Shown one piece after another: positions 13,648-22,343 of a stretch of 33,400 nt of DNA (position 1 is the first letter of the stretch; every line of letters starts with the position of its first letter). This DNA is from JAIBBG01 sp043748015. Its GTDB lineage: Bacteria; Bacteroidota; Bacteroidia; Flavobacteriales_D; Sanyastnellaceae. The notes under the pieces are model-generated. The model had not been told where the DNA came from. It searched no databases and saw only the letters and a list, made by a program, of their open reading frames with translations. The stretch spans positions 1-33,400 of the forward strand of contig JAYTOA010000156.1 in the NCBI GenBank assembly GCA_043748015.1, given 5' to 3'. The translations under genes were made by a program, and so were the position numbers.

Positions 13648-15843
13648 TTAGTTTCCTACTTCACTGATAAACTTCAATCGCATCAATCGCAGCGGTTCTT
13701 CCTCGTAGTCGCCGTCAAAGTATGCTTCAGCAGTGCGAATGTCATCCGTTTCTGATTGCATGAAATACTCCATGATCTCCTCTTGTTGATCGTCGTCCAA
13801 TTCTTCACTAATGAAGTATTGAATATTCAACTTCGTTCCGGAAGCAACAATTGTTTCAAGATCATTGAGAAGCTCTGTCAAACTTCTTCCAAGACCTTTT
13901 GCAATTTCAGGTAGCGCAATGCGCTTATCAATATTCTGAATGATTTGAACTTTCTGAACGCTCTTATTTGCGGCTGATTTCACAACGAAATCTATCGGGC
14001 GTTCTATCTCATTTTCTTCGACGTATTGTGCAATGAGATCAATGAAAGGCTGACCGAATTTTTGTGCTTTGCCCTTTCCAACACCGCCGATCTGAGCAAT
14101 CTCATCTAACGTGATTGGATACTGCGTGCACATTTCTTCCATTGCCGGATCTTGCACAACAACGTACGGTGGAATCTTCTTCTCTCTCGCAATTCGTGCG
14201 CGCAAATCCTTCAGCAAAGTGAAAAGATTCTCGTCCACGGCACCACCACCCTGTTTCGGAATGATGAGATCCATATCGTCTGTTTCACCGATTTCGATTT
14301 CTTTCACCACTTCAAACGCCTGCGGCTTTTTCATGAATGCACGACCAGCTTCAGTAATCTTCAGTGTGCCGTAAGTCTCAATTTCTTTCGAAACCAACCC
14401 ACGCACATACATCTGACGCACAATCGCATTCCAGAATTTCTCATCGTGATCCTTTCCATCCGCGAAATGCTTGCTCAGATTTCCTTTGTATGTAGTGACC
14501 TCAGATGTCTTGACACCGGCAATCACTTTACAAATAAATCCTGCCTTGTGCAGTTGGTTAAACTCATCTATACAATCAAGAATCATAGACACCATTCCGC
14601 TACCGTCGAATTTCTCTTTCGGATTACGTGAGTTGTCATCCATGCCGGCACCTTCGCCATTCACCGGATCCCACTCTTCACCAAAATAGTGAAGAAGATA
14701 CTGACGGCGACTCATGGAAGTTTCAGCGTAAGCAATTACCTCCTGCAAAAGCAGCATTCCTATTTCTTGTTCAGCAACAGGTTTTCCCTGCAGGAACTTC
14801 TCAAGTTTCTCTATATCCTTTGGAGAATAGAAAGCAATACAAACACCTTCTCCACCATCGCGACCCGCGCGTCCGGTTTCCTGGTAATAGCTTTCAAGAC
14901 TTTTTGGAATATCATGGTGAATGACAAAGCGAACATCCGGCTTATCGATCCCCATTCCGAAAGCGATTGTCGCACAAATAACATCGACATCTTGCATCAG
15001 GAATCTGTCTTGCACTTTACTGCGATGGCCGCCATCCATACCTGCGTGATACGGCAATGCCTTGATACCATTCACTTGCAGCAGCTCAGCCATCTCTTCC
15101 GTCTTTCTTCTACTGAGACAATAGATAATTCCACTCTTACCGCTATTTGCTTTGATGTATTGAATGATCTGTTTTCCGATATTGACTTTCGGTCTGATCT
15201 CATAATATAGATTGCCACGATTGAATGAAGCTTTGAAGAGCTTCGCATCGAGCATACCCAAATTCTTTTGAATGTCTTGTTGAACTTTCGGCGTTGCCGT
15301 CGCAGTCAATGCCATAATAGGACAATCAGCGATTTGCTCGATGATAGGTCGAAGACGGCGATACTCAGGACGGAAGTCATGACCCCATTCAGAGATACAA
15401 TGTGCTTCATCGATAGCAACAAAAGAAATTTTCACACCGCGGAAAAACTCTACGTTCTCATCCTTGTTCAAGGATTCGGGAGCAACATAAAGAATCTTGC
15501 AACGACCCTCAGTGATATCCAATTTCACCTGAGTGATCTCCGTCTTATTAAGAGAAGAGTTGATGAAGTGAGCAATGCCATCCACCTCACTGAATCCACG
15601 CATAGCGTCCACCTGATTCTTCATCAGAGCGATAAGCGGAGAAACAACGATAGCTGTTCCCTCGAGCATGAGAGCAGGAAGCTGATAGCAAAGTGATTTA
15701 CCGCCACCGGTAGGCATGATCACGAAGGTATCATTACCCTCGAGCACTGAATTAATCACACCTTCCTGAAGACCTTTGAATTTGCCAAAGCCGAAAAAAT
15801 GCTTCAATGCCTCTTTTGGTTGAAGCTCTACAATAGTTTGCAT
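13648..15843 (-). CDS. recQ: ATP-dependent DNA helicase RecQ (zinc-cysteine-less form)
   Basis: RecQ is a 3'-5' helicase acting in recombination and fork repair. The 731-residue product shows Walker A MPTGGGKS (43-50), DEAH box (145-148) with the RecQ aromatic loop CISEWGHDFRPEYRRL, LTATATP (179-185), AFGMGIDKPDVR (304-315) and motif VI QETGRAGRDG (321-330). A winged-helix RQC region follows, then an HRDC domain (~540-615). In the region where zinc-binding RecQs carry four cysteines after YFGE, this protein has SRRQYLLHYFGEEWDPVNGE followed by GAGMDDNSRNPK, with no cysteines, so the zinc site is absent. ATG 15843 fits the family start. It is a single-gene unit ending in its own terminator. 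Confidence 0.95.
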   Translation of the reverse strand: MQTIVELQPKEALKHFFGFGKFKGLQEGVINSVLEGNDTFVIMPTGGGKSLCYQLPALMLEGTAIVVSPLIALMKNQVDAMRGFSEVDGIAHFINSSLNKTEITQVKLDITEGRCKILYVAPESLNKDENVEFFRGVKISFVAIDEAHCISEWGHDFRPEYRRLRPIIEQIADCPIMALTATATPKVQQDIQKNLGMLDAKLFKASFNRGNLYYEIRPKVNIGKQIIQYIKANSGKSGIIYCLSRRKTEEMAELLQVNGIKALPYHAGMDGGHRSKVQDRFLMQDVDVICATIAFGMGIDKPDVRFVIHHDIPKSLESYYQETGRAGRDGGEGVCIAFYSPKDIEKLEKFLQGKPVAEQEIGMLLLQEVIAYAETSMSRRQYLLHYFGEEWDPVNGEGAGMDDNSRNPKEKFDGSGMVSMILDCIDEFNQLHKAGFICKVIAGVKTSEVTTYKGNLSKHFADGKDHDEKFWNAIVRQMYVRGLVSKEIETYGTLKITEAGRAFMKKPQAFEVVKEIEIGETDDMDLIIPKQGGGAVDENLFTLLKDLRARIAREKKIPPYVVVQDPAMEEMCTQYPITLDEIAQIGGVGKGKAQKFGQPFIDLIAQYVEENEIERPIDFVVKSAANKSVQKVQIIQNIDKRIALPEIAKGLGRSLTELLNDLETIVASGTKLNIQYFISEELDDDQQEEIMEYFMQSETDDIRTAEAYFDGDYEEEPLRLMRLKFISEVGN

Positions 15844-15927
15844 TTGAATATTATTTGGTAACGTTCCTAAAATTAGGTAAAAATCTATCCTTATACCAAA
15901 ACGTTTTAAGTGTTAACTGAAATCAAA

Positions 15928-15958
15928 GTTTTTTGCGGCCATTGCCATTTCAAAAAAC
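15928..15958. repeat. Nested inverted repeat between recQ and kdsD
   Basis: GTTTTTTG (15928-15935) and CAAAAAAC (15951-15958) form a perfect 8-bp outer dyad around an inner GGC-CATT-GCC hairpin. It lies 85 bases upstream of recQ and over 200 bases upstream of kdsD. It could be a hairpin in either leader or a protein site; no function is assigned. Confidence 0.35.
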
Positions 15959-16010
15959 GGAACGCGAATGTAACGACGGAATCGCCTATAAAAAAATCTT
16001 TTTTCGCTTA

Positions 16011-16026
16011 TGTGACAAACATCACG
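16011..16026. promoter_or_regulatory. CRP/FNR-like palindrome upstream of kdsD
   Basis: TGTGA - CAAACA - TCACG resembles the CRP-family consensus TGTGA-N6-TCACA with one mismatch. It lies in the recQ-kdsD divergent region, about 145-160 bases before the chosen kdsD start. The rest of the 326-base region shows only the dyad at 15928 and AT-rich sequence, with no additional gene. Confidence 0.3.
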
Positions 16027-16169
16027 AAAGGCTTGTGCTACGCCACATTCAACCGTTAACCACGAATAAAAAGAATAAAATTTCCGTGACTATGCATCAA
16101 TGATTTGCGCGTGTGTTTCACGGATGAACCTTGTTGAGATGCATCTTTGCACGCATCAGCAAAATACGT

Positions 16170-17135
16170 TTGGTAAAAAAGAATCTAATAAAGGAATCAG
16201 CAAAACGCACCTTGAAGCTCGAGGCTCAAGCGATAAGCAGTTTGGTCAAATTGATTGACGATCGATTCGAAGTTGCCGTGCAGCATATATTAAATTCTAA
16301 AGGAAGACTGGTTGTGACAGGAATCGGCAAAAGCGGCAACATCGCCCAGAAGTTAGTCGCAACTTTTATCAGCACAGGACAGCCTGCCGTTTTCATGCAT
16401 GCTGCAGATGCAATTCATGGCGACCTAGGAACTGTGCAGAAAGAAGATATCGTACTGTGTATTTCAAAGAGTGGAGATTCTCCTGAGATAAAGGTGTTGG
16501 TGCCACTGCTCAAGAGTATGGGAAATACGCTTATTGGAATGGTGAGTAACCACAAAAGTTTTCTCGCAAAAAACTGTGATCACATATTACACATTCCAAT
16601 AGTACGTGAAGCATGTCCGAATAATCTTGCACCGACCACAAGCACAACTGCGCAGCTTGCTATGGGTGATGCCGTGGCAGTGGCCTTGATGGAGTCGCGT
16701 GGATTTTCATCAAAAGATTTTGCAAAATATCATCCCGGTGGAGCGCTTGGAAAAAAGCTATATGTAAAAGTTGGAGATCTGCTTTCTGCGTATAATGCTC
16801 CGGCAGTTTCACCCGATGCAGTCATCAAAGATGTGATAATTGAAATATCGACCAAGCGTTTAGGTGCAACGGCAGTCATAGATAAAAACAAATTGGTAGG
16901 GGTTGTCACCGATGGTGACTTGCGACGGATGTTGCAGAAAAGCACCGACATTAAGAAAGTGACGGCAAAAGATATCATGTCGCGATCACCGAAGACCATC
17001 GAGGTGGATGCATTAGCGGTGGAAGCATTTCAGAAAATGGAAAGCCACAACATCACCACGTTGATTGTTGTGGAGAAAAAGAAGTACTGCGGTATCGTGC
17101 ATCTTCACGACATATTAAAGGAGGGAATTTTCTGA
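16170..17135 (+). CDS. kdsD: KpsF/GutQ-family D-arabinose-5-phosphate isomerase
   Basis: This family interconverts ribulose-5-phosphate and arabinose-5-phosphate, the first step towards KDO for lipopolysaccharide. The 321-residue product has a SIS domain (~35-170; VTGIGKSGNIAQKL at 49-62, MHAADAIHGDLG at 76-87, CISKSGDSPEI at 97-107), the conserved link FAKYHPGGALGKKL (184-197) and two CBS domains (~205-258 and ~265-321). The start is unusual: an in-frame TGA is at 16125 and the first in-frame ATG falls inside the SIS domain, so a non-ATG start is required. TTG 16170 gives the expected N-terminus (MVKKNLIKESAKRTLKLEAQ); TTG 16131 or 16134 are alternatives. tatC follows after 62 bases and is probably cotranscribed. 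Confidence 0.9.
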   Translation: MVKKNLIKESAKRTLKLEAQAISSLVKLIDDRFEVAVQHILNSKGRLVVTGIGKSGNIAQKLVATFISTGQPAVFMHAADAIHGDLGTVQKEDIVLCISKSGDSPEIKVLVPLLKSMGNTLIGMVSNHKSFLAKNCDHILHIPIVREACPNNLAPTTSTTAQLAMGDAVAVALMESRGFSSKDFAKYHPGGALGKKLYVKVGDLLSAYNAPAVSPDAVIKDVIIEISTKRLGATAVIDKNKLVGVVTDGDLRRMLQKSTDIKKVTAKDIMSRSPKTIEVDALAVEAFQKMESHNITTLIVVEKKKYCGIVHLHDILKEGIF

Positions 17136-17197
17136 TATGGAAAATCGACTCCATGCACCAGGTGTTTTCATTTTTCATTTGAATCAACTATAAAGAC

Positions 17198-17998
17198 ATG
17201 GCTGAAGAAAAGAAGGACATGTCATTTCTCGATCATCTGGAAGAACTTCGCAAACGGCTGTTTCGGGCTGTATTGGGTGTTCTCGTGGGAGTGATTGTTA
17301 TCGTTTATTTCCACCAGTTCGTTGTGGATGATGTAATCATGGGTCCTCGCAGATCCGACTTCATCACCTATCGAGCATTTTGCGATTGGTCGCATAAGAT
17401 AGGAATGGGAGAAGAACTTTGTCTCACACCACCCAATTTCAAATTGCAGAGCACTACCATGAGTGGCAATATGAATGCTGACATCATGGTGTGTTTGATA
17501 GGAGGTCTGATCCTCGCATTTCCATTTGTGTTCTGGCAGATCTGGGGTTTTATAAAACCCGGCTTGAAGGAACGGGAGATAAAAGCTGTCAATGGAATTG
17601 TTTTTTTCGTTTCTCTGTTATTTTTCAGTGGCGTGGTTTTCGGTTACTTCCTACTCGCACCATTGAGCATACAATTCCTGGGGAACTATCAATTTGCGGA
17701 CGTAGAGAATAATTCGACCATTCTTTCCTATTTGAAATTGACGACCACGCTTGTATTTGGAACCGGGCTCATATTTCAGTTGCCCATTCTTATATATTTT
17801 CTTGCTAAAATTGGATTAGTCACAGCAGGCTTTTTGCGAAAGTACCGAAAGCATGCATTTGTGGTTAACCTTGTTGTGGCAGCTATTATTACCCCTCCCG
17901 ATGTTTCGAGCCAGATGTTGGTTGCTCTACCATTGCTCCTGCTTTATGAGTTGAGCATCTTCATAGCGGCGAGAGTAGAAAAGAATGTAGCCATCTAA
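17198..17998 (+). CDS. tatC: Sec-independent protein translocase subunit TatC
   Basis: TatC is the receptor core of the twin-arginine translocase, which exports folded proteins across the inner membrane. The 266-residue product has the cytoplasmic N-terminal signature SFLDHLEELRKRL (9-21, with the conserved Glu), six hydrophobic segments, and the conserved FPFVFWQIWGFIKPGL at the second segment and following loop. The periplasmic loop between segments 1 and 2 is longer than in E. coli TatC (about 50 residues), as is common in Bacteroidota. ATG 17198 fits the family start. No tatA/tatB gene is next to it. It follows kdsD in the same direction, and no clear terminator was seen after it. Confidence 0.95.
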   Translation: MAEEKKDMSFLDHLEELRKRLFRAVLGVLVGVIVIVYFHQFVVDDVIMGPRRSDFITYRAFCDWSHKIGMGEELCLTPPNFKLQSTTMSGNMNADIMVCLIGGLILAFPFVFWQIWGFIKPGLKEREIKAVNGIVFFVSLLFFSGVVFGYFLLAPLSIQFLGNYQFADVENNSTILSYLKLTTTLVFGTGLIFQLPILIYFLAKIGLVTAGFLRKYRKHAFVVNLVVAAIITPPDVSSQMLVALPLLLLYELSIFIAARVEKNVAI

Positions 17999-18112
17999 AA
18001 AACCTTGAAACAGCAGTAGGGTAGATTCAAATTACTAAGTAATAGCGAGTAACAGCTAGAATTCAGGTAGCGCTAAAAACTACTTTTAATGGCTTGCTGA
18101 AAATATAATTTC

Positions 18113-18120
18113 TATATTCG
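18113..18120 (+). promoter_or_regulatory. Candidate promoter -7 box (TATATTCG) for the first tandem T9SS cargo gene
   Basis: TATATTCG fits TAnnTTYG and lies 38 bases before ATG 18159. A TTG at 18094-18096, 16 bases upstream, could be the -33 element, slightly closer than the usual 17-23. Confidence 0.45.
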
Positions 18121-18158
18121 CATCCAATTTTTTGACCTTTTTAAAAATCATCAATCAA

Positions 18159-20063
18159 ATGAAAAAAATCTACTTATTTGCTATTTCCTTAATGTTTGCT
18201 TCGAGTTTAGTGGCTCAGGTTGCTTTGAACAGCAATCCAACCGCACCGAAGCTTACCCGTGACGGCCTTGCTCCGATGACATCTTTCCGTACTTATGACG
18301 AACAGTTCCAGATCGGGATGAGAGACGTAATCCTTACAGAGAATTTCGAAACAGTTACAGGACCATTTCCTGCAGTTCTGCCTTTAACATGGACAACAAC
18401 TGTTGTTTCCAAAACGAATGGCACAACCACCAACACTGCAGACGATTTTTTCGGTCCTGCCTTCGATATTCAGACAGCAACAACTGCCAATTTAGGTGGT
18501 TACTGGCCTGTTGTTGAGTCGGGTGTCAACAACAAATTCGCCGGAGCAAATGATGACGCTGCACCATGCGACTGCGTTATGGATGCTATTTATCTTCAGA
18601 CTCCAACAATAAGTTTTGCCGCAGCGCAATACCCTGCAATTACTTTCAGCATTTACAACGACGGTAATTTCGGAGGAGGAGATGGTACTATTTCCATTTC
18701 TATAGATGGCGGTACCACCTATAACTTGGTTCCATTTCCAGATGATGTTGACGGATTTCTTCCTTTAGAAGAAGGCGCTTGGCAGGTTATCGTATTGACA
18801 CTTTTCGATTATGCCGGTGAAAATGAAGTTTCGATTCGTTTCAACTGGTCAGATGCCGGGTCATGGGCTTCCGGATTTGCGGTTGACAACGTTGTAATTG
18901 GTGACCTTGAAGAGAACAGTTTGACTTTGAACAAAGTTGTAATGGGTGACTGGAATCAAGCTGATTTCGGACTTGGATTCTGGGATTACTCAAGAATTCC
19001 TGTATCTCAATCTAGTCCGGTTAAAGCTACTGCAATTGCTAACAACACTGGTTTCAACAACCTTACTAACGTTGCTGTTAACGTTGAGATTATGCAAGGT
19101 GCTACTTCAATGGGTACGTGGGCTGGTACCACCAATCCTGAATTGGTAAGTCTAACAAGAGATACTATGTCGGTAGTAACAGACTTCACTCCAACGGCTG
19201 TTGGAACTTATTCGATTACGGCAACGCTTAGTTCTGATAGCACTGAAACTGATCTTTTGGATAACGTGGCTACAACTAGTTTCCTGATGACTGATTGCAC
19301 ATACGCACGTGACCTTAACGGCGCTCAAGCGTTTATGGCCATGGCTGCTGGAGAGGTTGCCGGTAACCTATTCGACATCTACAATACTGAGGCATTCTCT
19401 AGTATCAAGTTCGCTATTGGCGCCGGTTCTAACGTAGGCGCAACACTTACAGGTGTTATCTTCGAATTCGGTGGTTTCGACGCTGCAGGTGCAGGCATTT
19501 TCACTTTTGTTGAGTCATCTGGAGAAGTAGATATTTATGCTGAAGCTTTGAATGCTGTTAATGGATCAAACTTCACATGCCTTCCTTTCTCTCCTGCTGT
19601 AACGCTTGAGGGCGGAAAGACATATCTCGTTTCTGTATTTTCTTCTGAAGACCTTCGTGTTCCTGTATCAGGAAGTAACGTGTGGGTTTCTTCATGGCGC
19701 AACGTAGGTAACACTTTCGCTGCAATTGGTGGTATTCCTATGGTACGTTTGGTTGGAGCTTGCGCAGATGCTTGCACAGTTGGTGTACAGGAAGAAGCAA
19801 AAGACAATTCATCTTTGAATCAGAACATTCCAAACCCTGCAAGCATTAGCACTAGAATTGGCTACACACTTTCAGGTTCTTCTAAAGTTGTTCTTTCCAT
19901 CCGTGATATCACAGGCCAACTTGTTGATCAATTCGAATTAGGTAACAAATCAATTGGTAAGCACAACTTTGACTTGAACGTTGAAGCATATGCTCCTGGA
20001 TTGTACACATATACTATCAATGCTGGTGGATCAAACATCACTCGCAAGATGATCGTTGATTAA
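18159..20063 (+). CDS. Secreted T9SS cargo protein, first of a tandem pair
   Basis: The 634-residue product has a signal peptide (MKKIYLFAISLMFASSLVAQ). A jelly-roll-like domain follows (~50-245), with the pattern ENFETVTGPFPAVLP ... GGTISISIDGGTTY-like strands ... FAVDNVVIGD, resembling cleaved-adhesin/MAM-type beta sandwiches. A middle CARDB-like stretch (ATAIANNTGFNNLTNVAV) comes next, and the protein ends in a type A T9SS sorting domain (NQNIPNPASISTRIGYTL ... IRDITGQLVDQ ... APGLYTYTI). It should be secreted or surface-attached; ligand and function are unknown. Codon use is visibly biased to GGT, GCT, AAC, TTC and ATC compared with neighbours, suggesting high expression. ATG 18159 starts the signal peptide; the longer frame begins at a TTG 27 bases upstream. 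A strong terminator follows. Confidence 0.9.
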   Translation: MKKIYLFAISLMFASSLVAQVALNSNPTAPKLTRDGLAPMTSFRTYDEQFQIGMRDVILTENFETVTGPFPAVLPLTWTTTVVSKTNGTTTNTADDFFGPAFDIQTATTANLGGYWPVVESGVNNKFAGANDDAAPCDCVMDAIYLQTPTISFAAAQYPAITFSIYNDGNFGGGDGTISISIDGGTTYNLVPFPDDVDGFLPLEEGAWQVIVLTLFDYAGENEVSIRFNWSDAGSWASGFAVDNVVIGDLEENSLTLNKVVMGDWNQADFGLGFWDYSRIPVSQSSPVKATAIANNTGFNNLTNVAVNVEIMQGATSMGTWAGTTNPELVSLTRDTMSVVTDFTPTAVGTYSITATLSSDSTETDLLDNVATTSFLMTDCTYARDLNGAQAFMAMAAGEVAGNLFDIYNTEAFSSIKFAIGAGSNVGATLTGVIFEFGGFDAAGAGIFTFVESSGEVDIYAEALNAVNGSNFTCLPFSPAVTLEGGKTYLVSVFSSEDLRVPVSGSNVWVSSWRNVGNTFAAIGGIPMVRLVGACADACTVGVQEEAKDNSSLNQNIPNPASISTRIGYTLSGSSKVVLSIRDITGQLVDQFELGNKSIGKHNFDLNVEAYAPGLYTYTINAGGSNITRKMIVD

Positions 20064-20087
20064 TCAACACTTAGAAATAATTAAAAA

Positions 20088-20112
20088 AAGGCTCCTTCAG
20101 GGGCCTTTTTTT
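20088..20112 (+). terminator. Rho-independent terminator after the first tandem T9SS gene
   Basis: Stem AAGGCTCC / GGGGCCTT (one T-G pair) with a TTCA loop is followed by seven T. It lies 24 bases after the stop at 20063. Confidence 0.88.
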
Positions 20113-20185
20113 ATTTTAAACGGGTAGGGCTGTATAGATTATAACAGTACTTTGGCCGTGGTATTTTTTAATCAAACAAACTATA

Positions 20186-22192
20186 ATGAAACAATTATTT
20201 ACATTCCTCTGTGCGATACTGGTCACCTTGTTTACCACAGCGCAGCAAAAAACGAATATCAACGGAAATCATCAACATCGTGTTGATCCCATTCATGCAG
20301 AAGAAGCCCAGTTGCGTGCTTCATCGGAAGAAGGCGATGCCAATCTCCAAATGCTAAATTCATTGCAACGCGGCTCGATGTATTTCACGGAAGACTTCGC
20401 AAATGGTTTCGATGGCAATAATCCATTCGGACCTTGGGCACACGCTGATTCCGGCGATGATACCATTTGGATGATGGCAGATGCGGATAGCCCTAACGGA
20501 TTTTACGCGACGGGAATAGCCACATTAAACGCGTCTTCATCAGCTAATGGATGGGTTATTTTCGATTGTGACTTATATCAAGGTGGTGAAGTCACAGCCG
20601 CTAATCCCGCCATAATGGTAAGTGGTTACCTGACATCTCCGGTAGTTGATCTAACTGACGCTCCAAGTGTGATACTTGAGTTTCAGCAATACTTCCGCTA
20701 TTGCTGCCAAAGCGCAAAACCAATTTTCGTTGAGGTGACAAACGATGGAGGACTGAGCTGGTTCGTATTTGATGGCGCACCAACTGTTGCTGGTGCAACG
20801 AATGTAATCACAGCAAATCCTTTGATCACGACAATTGACATCTCGGCTGTTGCAGCCGGACAAAGTCAGGTACAGTTTCGCTTTGCATGGCAACCAAATG
20901 GCAACTCAACGCACTCGCATTACTTCTGGGGAATCGACGATGTGAAGTTGTATGAAAACCCAATCGTTGACGATGTGGTTGTTTCATATGTCTCTACAGG
21001 CGATGTCCTAAGCGATTTCGAATATCGCGCTATCCCTTTGGAACAGGCCATCACAGAAACAAACGGAGGAATGGTTGTAGGAACAATCTATTCCAATATC
21101 GGAACCAACCCACATGTATCCAAAGTCAAGGTTGAAATTCTCGATGCGACCATGGCCACAATAGCCAGTGACTCCATTGAAATCGAAATTCTCAATAACC
21201 TTTATTTGCCCAATCCAACTGATCAGAATGACACTGTTTTCATATCCTCCGGCTGGCAACCAACCACAGTTGGTACCTACTACGCTCGCACAACCATTAG
21301 TTTCCCCGAAACAGATGAGACGCCCGATAACAACACTGCAGTGAAGAAGTTTTTCATCACGCAGGATGAATACGGCCACGAGGACCCGGCATTGCTTGCG
21401 GGAAGAATGTCGCCGCTATCAGGCAATGGATCAACAACCCCTTATCCACCAACAGGATTCGGATCTTATTTTTCCGTTCCGAATATGGGTTCCACGGCTC
21501 ACGGTATGACGGTGTATTTCACCAACACTACCAGTACGAACGCGCCAATAACTATTTTGTTGATGCAGCAAAATACCAGTTACAACCTCACAGACGCAGC
21601 CTTTGTAACGGGAGCTGAATATGATCTTGACAACGCATGGACGCCGAACTTCACTCAATCTTTTCCTTACTACTTGCCTTACCAGACACCCGGAGCTATT
21701 GCTGCGGGATCTTTGTATTTCGCCGGTATTCAAACCATTGATGAAGGCAATTTCGAACTGAGTATTCAAGCAATGGTTGAAAAGGATGTTGATTTTTCAA
21801 CGGGTGTTTGGGCGCGCAACACAGCAGGTGATTACCTGTGGTTTTTTGGAATTGGATCCACTACGAATTACAGTCCCGGTATGCGTTTGATTTTGTCGAA
21901 TAGAACTGGTGTTGAAGAAACATTGCCATCGGGCCTTGAAGTTTTTCAGATTAATCCAAACCCGGCATCTACAGTTGCTAATTTGAATTTTACGCTTGAT
22001 GGATCACACTTCATTGCTTATGAAGTGCGCGATATCACCGGAAAATTAATGGACTGGAAGAATCTTGGTAAATTCTCAGGAAACAACAATCACACATTAG
22101 ATGTGAGCACCTATCCTTCGGGAAATTATGTTGTGGGTCTCGTTATTGATGGCCAACATATCACAACACAACAGATGATGGTGAGAAAATAA
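20186..22192 (+). CDS. Secreted T9SS cargo protein, second of a tandem pair
   Basis: The 668-residue product has a signal peptide (MKQLFTFLCAILVTLFTTAQ), then a beta-sandwich (~65-260) with FTEDFANGFDGNNPFGPW near its start and FWGIDDVKLYENP at its end, as in cleaved-adhesin/MAM-like domains. A CARDB-like segment follows (VVGTIYSNIGTNPHVSKVKV), then a module of about 180 residues. It ends in a type A T9SS sorting domain (FQINPNPASTVANLNFTL ... YEVRDITGKLMDW ... PSGNYVVGL). Architecture and order parallel the preceding gene, so the two are probably diverged paralogues. Codon use is less biased than in the first copy. It starts 73 bases after the first gene's terminator, so it has its own promoter; TACTTTG near 20151 is a weak candidate. 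Confidence 0.9.
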   Translation: MKQLFTFLCAILVTLFTTAQQKTNINGNHQHRVDPIHAEEAQLRASSEEGDANLQMLNSLQRGSMYFTEDFANGFDGNNPFGPWAHADSGDDTIWMMADADSPNGFYATGIATLNASSSANGWVIFDCDLYQGGEVTAANPAIMVSGYLTSPVVDLTDAPSVILEFQQYFRYCCQSAKPIFVEVTNDGGLSWFVFDGAPTVAGATNVITANPLITTIDISAVAAGQSQVQFRFAWQPNGNSTHSHYFWGIDDVKLYENPIVDDVVVSYVSTGDVLSDFEYRAIPLEQAITETNGGMVVGTIYSNIGTNPHVSKVKVEILDATMATIASDSIEIEILNNLYLPNPTDQNDTVFISSGWQPTTVGTYYARTTISFPETDETPDNNTAVKKFFITQDEYGHEDPALLAGRMSPLSGNGSTTPYPPTGFGSYFSVPNMGSTAHGMTVYFTNTTSTNAPITILLMQQNTSYNLTDAAFVTGAEYDLDNAWTPNFTQSFPYYLPYQTPGAIAAGSLYFAGIQTIDEGNFELSIQAMVEKDVDFSTGVWARNTAGDYLWFFGIGSTTNYSPGMRLILSNRTGVEETLPSGLEVFQINPNPASTVANLNFTLDGSHFIAYEVRDITGKLMDWKNLGKFSGNNNHTLDVSTYPSGNYVVGLVIDGQHITTQQMMVRK

Positions 22193-22217
22193 TTTCGTGT
22201 TACAATCTCAAAACTTT

Positions 22218-22249
22218 GAAGGCTGTCTGAACAAGGCAGCCTTCTTTTT
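22218..22249 (+). terminator. Rho-independent terminator after the second tandem T9SS gene
   Basis: A 10-bp stem GAAGGCTGTC / GGCAGCCTTC (one T-G pair) with a 7-base loop is followed by five T. It lies 25 bases after the stop at 22192. Confidence 0.9.
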
Positions 22250-22317
22250 ATTGAAGCAATTCGGACATTCATTTCAATCGCATTAATGAAGCCTAAACTG
22301 CAATCTCATCTGCTAAC

Positions 22318-22325
22318 TACTTTTG
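22318..22325 (+). promoter_or_regulatory. Candidate -7 box (TACTTTTG) for ribF
   Basis: TACTTTTG matches TAnnTTTG exactly and lies 18 bases before the GTG start of ribF. No -33 TTG was recognised. Confidence 0.5.
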
Positions 22326-22343
22326 CGCTGCAAATAAAGAACA

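Noticed and set aside
16165..16172. TACGTTTG as the kdsD promoter
   Set aside because: It matches the consensus but overlaps the best start codon; using it would need a start further inside, losing conserved N-terminal residues. Probably coincidence.
16124..16255. ATG at 16124 as the kdsD start
   Set aside because: It is in another frame that ends at a TGA after about 43 codons and encodes nothing like the family N-terminus.
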